Source of the DNA: Spirogloea muscicola
Taxonomy: Eukaryota; Streptophyta; Zygnematophyceae; Spirogloeales; Spirogloeaceae
Assembly: GCA_009602725.1 (NCBI GenBank)
Contig: WELB01000230.1
Coordinates: 183,697 to 197,367, forward strand
Reading direction: 5' to 3'
DNA length: 13,671 nucleotides
How positions within the stretch are numbered: the stretch's first letter is position 1; every line of letters starts with the position of its first letter. Positions 8,802-13,671 of this stretch are shown one piece after another. The notes below the pieces were generated by a model. The model was not told where the DNA came from. It saw nothing but the letters and a program-made list of their open reading frames with translations, and ran no database searches. A program made the position numbers and the translations under genes.

Positions 8802-9440
8802 AGGGGGTTCCTGAGCTAACCCTCTACACGGTGAAGCACACGCGCAGCTGTGCAGCGGAAGACTGGCCCTGTGGCGCCGCAGTCAGGCGACTCCACCTCG
8901 TCGGCACCAGCCAGCAGCTGTCCCCGCAGAGAAGCAGCCACGGACTCTTTGCAGCAGGCCCGCAGCAGGCTGCGGCGGCGGCTGCGGCGGCAGGCAGCAG
9001 CAATGCTGCTCTCGGGCCTCACCGGTCTGAACTCCGGCAGTCAGGTCTTGGCCCACGACTTCTGGTAGTGCTTCCGCTCCAGGGGAGTGTGGGGGTGCGC
9101 CCCAAGGTTTGCCCGTGGGCGGCCCAAGGTCCACCCTTGGCAGGGCGGACCTGGCGAGGATTTTACCAGGGCGGACGGACCTCTCGCGACTGCGCGGGCC
9201 GCTTGCCGGTCAAGCGGTTAGCAGCCTTGTAGCTTGGCAGTCCCGTGAAGTTGCCGACAGCTACATACTAGAAGAAGGCGCGGCCAGATTGACTGGTAGC
9301 TGTGAGATACTAGAGCATGTAGCATTACCAGCACCATTCGGATTACCAAACGGTGGGAACGTCACATTGAGAGATTACTCGCAGAGGTCAATGGGATGAT
9401 TCTGGGCTTTGCGCCTTCAGGCCCTTCTCGGACCTTCTCT
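8802..9440. other. GC-rich stretch without a recognised gene
   Basis: About 8840-9230 is as GC-rich as the exons, unlike the flanking repeat DNA. It has open frames on both strands, but none shows a domain I recognise, and the Ala/Gln/Arg-rich CAG/CGG runs near 8955-9005 are low complexity. CCGCTTG/CAAGCGG (9199-9205 and 9211-9217) and CCAAGG/CCTTGG near 9125-9140 are short hairpins. It may be a decayed exon, retroelement sequence or a CpG-island-like segment. I see no function. Confidence 0.4.
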
Positions 9441-9446
9441 AATCAT

Positions 9447-9494
9447 CATGGGCTGACCTCTCCACAGCCATCGCCTTCATTTGGAAGAGCTGTT
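9447..9494 (-). repeat. Dispersed repeat, inverted copy L
   Basis: Read on -, it gives CAGCTCTTCCAAATGAAGGC, GATGGCTGTGGAGAGGTCAG and CCCA, the standard left-to-right order of the family. It pairs with the plus-strand copy at 9665-9730, with about 170 bp between them. Confidence 0.6.
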
Positions 9495-9664
9495 GATTTC
9501 ATTCCATGCACATCGCGGAATTCCTCCAGCAGTTTCAAACGGGGTGGAGACGGCAACTGAAGATGGGAGAAAGGCCGCTCTCTCCATTGATGGCCCATTG
9601 CCCACATCGCTGGCAAGCAGGAGACCCGCCACACCTCCACAGCAGAACCCAAACAAAGGGGAAA

Positions 9665-9730
9665 ATGAGCAGCTCTGTCGAATGGAGAGGGCTGTGAAAA
9701 GCCAGCCCACAAAAGAGTGAACAAGCTTAG
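9665..9730 (+). repeat. Dispersed repeat, copy K
   Basis: GAGCAGCTCTGTCGAATGGA, GAGGGCTGTGAAAAGCCAGC and CCACAAAAGAGTGAACAAGC match copies G and H. GGGCTG and CAGCCC form the stem. It is the last recognisable copy before the exchanger gene. Confidence 0.7.
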
Positions 9731-10548
9731 AAGAGGCCTCTTCAGCCACCATGCTGGTCCCGCGCTTGGCGTGCTGCGTGACTGTGGACCACGTCAGCGA
9801 CTGCCCGTTGGAAGAGGTGAACGCATGTGCAGTCACACGGCAGAGTAGTACACTGCTCAACATGGACAGGGCCATGCACCCGAGGAGGCAAGAGGGAGGG
9901 CACTGAGAAGCTGGGCTGCTCATTCTGCTGACTTTGCAGCCTACCACTTGTGTCAAGGTTAGAAGAAGGATCACACTACGTACGTCAGTCACGATCACCG
10001 ATGTCCATGACACAAGGGAGTAGTGATGGACTGCTGCAGGACTGCTACTGAATGTGCAATCTGAAGGCCACAACTCCTTGGCCACTTGTTCTGCAGTATC
10101 CTGTGACCTTGAGGTTCTTTCAAAGAAGCTGTACCTTGTGGAATAACTGCAGCCTTATACATACAGAAAGGCGCGCTGTCATCCAACTACGGTCAGCTCC
10201 TTGCCATACAGGCTTGGCTGAGCTGAATCTCAGTATGTCCTTCGCCTTGCCAGTTTACAGCTCGAGGTAGCGGCCATTGGGCTTCTTCCTCTTGAGCTAC
10301 CAAGGTACGGGACGCAGGATACAATGCGAACTTGCAACAAGTGCGCGGGGTGAGAGTGCTATTGTGTGTTTCTACTTATCTTCAGAGATAGTGGCAGATA
10401 TAAGAAGAGATCTGGCGGCCAAGTACAGGCACAACCAAGTGGGAAGCAGTCTCTTGAGTAAATAAAAGAATGTATTGGCTAAAATAGATTGAAAGAATGT
10501 TGGGGGTGGGGACACAGAGTACGGGGTTGAGATGATGAGATAATTGAA
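9731..10548. other. Intergenic stretch downstream of the exchanger gene
   Basis: About 800 bp without a recognisable exon. Short open frames exist, including one from a good-context ATG at 9751 ending at 9906 (51 codons), but none resembles a known protein. The part next to 10549 is the presumed 3' UTR of the minus-strand exchanger; I saw no clear TGTAA there on that strand. Confidence 0.5.
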
Positions 10549-13500
10549 TCAGATGAGCTTATAAGCTTTGAGGCAGGAGAGGAGAAGGAAAATGAACCAG
10601 AGGGTGAGGAAGAAGAAGGAGGACACCCAGGCCCAGCCACGGGGGCCACCAAGCTCGCCGCCCAGCACCCGCCGTCTCCAGAAAACAAATAGCATGCACG
10701 CAATGAAGGTGCCGAAGTACGTGAAGAGGGAGAAAGTCAGGCCAGATGCAGGCACCTTGTAAGCCTGATGGAGCTTGAGCCTGTCATAGATGGCAGTGAG
10801 GAGCCATGGTACTCCGATGCCCACAAAGACGTTGATTGAGTTGCTGCAAAACAATCAAGGAGTCAAAGGTACTGAGCTACCACTGCTGCTCTATAATTGA
10901 TACATAAAGAAGCTCAGTCTTATGACTTGTCTGTCCTCTCAGTAAAGATGTCACTAGCAAAACCTGGCCTCTTACCTTGCATTGATGTTTGCAATGGCTG
11001 AGTCAGCCGTTGATTCGTGATCGGCAGCAATTTTGCTGGCCACCAGATCGGGCCAGGAGGTGCCTGTCGCAAGTATGGTGATAGCAATCACAAGATCCTT
11101 GGCCCCTGACACAGGATCACAATGGAGGTTGTAAGGTCACTTAGCTTCCAGGTGTCAGAAGCAAATACGAACTCGAGTATAAATTCAGAACTTGCTATCT
11201 GCATTCATCCTGTGAATTGTGCCCCCTCGCAATGCTGCATATGGCAGAGATACATGATTCAGTGAAACACTCTTGCTCATCGGTCAACTGCTCAATTGGA
11301 CGGAGAATGGTCATGCCAGAGCTGAACTGAAGGCAGGTGTGCTGCCTCAGAGTGAATGTCAAAAATGGAGGACGATCACACTTCCAAAGGAGGACTATAG
11401 CTGCAGGCGGAGCGGTGATTGACTACCTGTGACACAGCCGAAAAGGTGGGCCAGCTCGATCACAACGGCCGAGATCCCTGTGATGAAAGCGATGGCAAAG
11501 AGGAAGGCAACCCATCCATGCAGTACTTGGGCAGGCGGAATGGCCACCGCAAAGAGCAGCTTCCACGGGAACATGATTGGGTGCATGACAAGGTCCAGCA
11601 GCTTCGCCGCCACGGGCCTCCCGCTCTCATCAGTCTGAGACTTCACCTGCACAACCAGGGGAGGTGCATTGCTTTGATACGTGCTTTTGGTCACGCTGCT
11701 CTGATTGCCCTGGCATTGAACAGATCATGCATTGCAAGTCTGCAATCAAGAATCACTTACCGTCATTGCCGAGCAAATCTGCTGCTTCCAGAGGCTCAGT
11801 ACCTCCTTCCAAGTTGGATGTCGCTGCTCCTCTAGCACCCGCATTATTTCCGCTTCTAGGGATAGGTCGCTGTCTGCACCCACAGACGATGAGCGAGCCA
11901 ACCCGGGAGACTCCCCATCGACACTGTCACTGCGGACGCTGTTGATTCGGAGGAGGCCCGCCGCGTTGACATTGTCGCTGCGGAGGCTGTCACCGCGTAA
12001 AAGGCGCGTCCCAAGCAGGTCAGGGCTGCTGCCGCCACCTTCGCCAATGTCAGCCGCAGTGAGGAGGGCTGCCGCCTGCAGACGGTACATCTTCCGCGCC
12101 TGCCGGTCCCTGTCCCTGCCAGTGGTGCAGACATATATGCAGTACTCAACACATTGATGTCATCGTTGGCCTTGGCAGACCCTTAAAGCCGCCAGCTGAA
12201 TACTCAGTTGAATCCTGCAAGCGTTAATCAGAGCTCTCAAGCAACACATCACCACTAAGCAAGCGGAGCTGCGGCGCACCCAGAGGCCTACATTCGGCTC
12301 GGAAAGCTTGCAACACCGACACTGTTTTCTCCTGCAGCAAGGTCCACCGCTTGAGGCGCTCCGCTGTCGATCCAGGTGCTGATGGACGCGTAGGACCAGC
12401 GCTGGTCCTCCGCATACGCGTGGAGCATCAGGACCGGCATATGGAGGACGGTCACAGCGGCCTCCCACACAGTCACCACGTTGGGTGATGAGAACTGCAG
12501 CAAGGAGCAAGCAAAACCATCACCCACATTCTGGATTCTGCTATAGCAAGCTTAAGCCCTTTCACCTCTGAGATCTGAAACCTCCTGATGCCAGGCAGGT
12601 GGCGAGCTCAATAGCTGTGAGTTGGGGCTTAGATAACTCCAGTTCAATCTGCACTTTACAATTCAATTACAGGAACGCACTGGAGCTGACAGCACGGCCG
12701 CGAGGAAGAAGAGCTTGGCTTGGTGATCATGACAGCGTCACAGAGGTAAGGAGCAAGTGGCGGTTACCCTGGCGCACCTTGAGGATGATGAGGAGCCAGA
12801 GGTAGGCCCAGAGCGACCAGAGGAGCTCGACGACGAAGACGCCGTAGTTGGCGATGCGCTTCACGGTGCCCTTCTTGGGCACCAGCACGCACACTGCCAG
12901 AATGGGGAAGAGGTTGAACGCCGCGCCGCCGACGATCGTGCCGGGGCCCAGCCCTGTGGCAACCAGCAGCAGCCAAAGCGGCGACGTTTCAAGTGGTAGT
13001 GGAGCGCTTCCGACGTGCCACCGGAGCAGGCCGTCGCCGCGCGGTCGCCTCGCGATGGGCCTGGCAATGAGGCGCAGCCAACGCCAGTGGGCCGGCGGCG
13101 CCTGCCCAAGTGGGGAAAGCGGGCGCACCGCCGCCGTCGTTGGTGTCGAGCTGCTGGAGCGCGTCGATGAGCGCGAGCGAGATCTGGGGCGCGCAGGTGC
13201 CGAGCGCCAGGAGCGAGATGTCGGCCAGCGTGGCGTTCCAGGCCGGCGCGACGGCGGCGGGGCGGCCCCCGGAGGCCGGCACCACGACGCGGCGCCGCGC
13301 GATGGCCTCCATGGCGGCCATGAAGCACGCCGTGATGGCCGCAAGGCCAAAGAAGCAGTAGAGCAGGCCCAGGGCGTACAGCGCCGCCCGCGTCTGCAGC
13401 GGCAGCGCCAGCGCCAGGCAGCGGTCGTCAGCTCTTTGCCGGCTGCAGCCTGTGCGCCGCCTCCGCTGCCGCCGCCGCCGGCTTCAGCGGCGCGCGCGGC

Positions 13501-13671
13501 GGGCGGCGCGGCGGACCTGGCGGGGCCATGTGTTCTCGGCGGGCAGGAGGAGGTAGCTGGTGCAAGCCTGCGCCGCTGCCGCCGCCGAGCCTGCCGGCCG
13601 GAAGACCTCCGCCAGCAGCGCCCCGCCCAGGCGCTGCGCCGAGCACGTCCACCCGGCCGGCAGCCGCAGCG
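10549..13671 (-). CDS. NCX-type cation/Ca2+ exchanger, 5'-partial (8 exons visible)
   Basis: Exons on -: 13671-13517 (partial), 13393-13129, 12953-12778, 12494-about 12397, about 12115-11761, 11646-11427, 11105-10976 and 10843-10549 (TGA). This gives about 563 visible aa with consistent phases. The protein should swap Ca2+ for Na+ or another cation across a membrane. Hallmarks are a pre-[13 protein letters not shown] motif; [17 protein letters not shown]; the alpha-1 repeat [20 protein letters not shown] continuing with [35 protein letters not shown]; the alpha-2 repeat [20 protein letters not shown] continuing with [18 protein letters not shown]; and two C-terminal TM segments. The central loop (about 120-150 aa) is short, Ser-rich and lacks Calx-beta domains. 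In alpha-1 the usual ion-binding Glu is Gln (visible residue 121), while alpha-2 keeps Asp (441). The exon 4/5 join is ambiguous: TG/G at 12397/12115 gives W, but 12348/12099 also fits. The first intron's donor (GTCCGC) is weak. The N terminus is outside the window. Confidence 0.92.

Noticed and set aside
8663-9232. 189-codon + frame
   Set aside because: It reads straight through both inverted repeats and low-complexity CAG/CGG runs; no protein family is recognised.
9751-9906. 51-codon ORF with a good start context (GCCACCATG)
   Set aside because: No similarity to a known family, no supporting neighbours, and short enough to be chance.
9477-10085. 202-codon open frame on the - strand
   Set aside because: It runs through repeat copies K and L and has no recognisable domain. 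Its Ser/Leu/Cys-rich product looks like read-through of noncoding DNA.
10277-10465. Short + frame with a helical-looking C-terminal peptide
   Set aside because: No ATG start and no recognisable domain; it could be a stray exon but nothing supports it.
12727-13350. 207-codon continuous frame on - containing the exchanger segment
   Set aside because: Its first half is Ser/Arg/Pro-rich in the wrong frame for alpha-1. The family match is restored only by splicing 13129 to 12953.

Overview
This window is nuclear DNA from a eukaryote, most likely a green alga of the Chlorella-like (trebouxiophyte) kind. Three genes are split by short GT-AG introns (83-321 bp). Exons are very GC-rich while introns and spacers are less so. 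Two of the proteins belong to families typical of photosynthetic eukaryotes, a plant-type mTERF protein and a plastid-type four-motif DnaJ zinc-finger protein. A TGTAA motif, the usual green-algal poly(A) signal, follows the first gene, and a TTTAGGG-type telomere-like motif is present. The species assignment is inference.

Layout: 1-123 is a pure A homopolymer. A six-exon mTERF gene (674 aa predicted) occupies 299-3478 on +. A 1.4 kb spacer (3479-4913) holds a hairpin at the mTERF 3' end, one copy of a dispersed repeat, a 19-nt palindrome and a telomere-like box. A small DnaJ-zinc-finger gene lies on - at 4914-about 6040, convergent with mTERF; its three C-terminal exons are secure and its first exon is tentative. 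From about 6.2 to 10.5 kb there is no recognisable gene. That stretch is dominated by a degenerate repeat family (about 6.18-8.51 kb and 9.45-9.73 kb), a foldback structure carrying two head-to-head LTR-end/primer-binding-site junctions (8667-8751), and a second, perfect 19-bp inverted repeat (8756-8801). From 10549 to the right edge on - are eight exons of an NCX-type cation/Ca2+ exchanger with both alpha repeats; its N terminus lies beyond the window.

The three genes show no operon-like relation. The mTERF and DnaJ-type proteins both plausibly act on organelle gene expression or protein assembly, and the exchanger acts in a membrane. The most unusual material is the 4 kb accessory region between the DnaJ-type and exchanger genes: a cluster of hairpin-bearing repeats next to an inverted retroelement junction. 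This may be a previously undescribed non-autonomous repeat family. No protein-coding novel system is supported.
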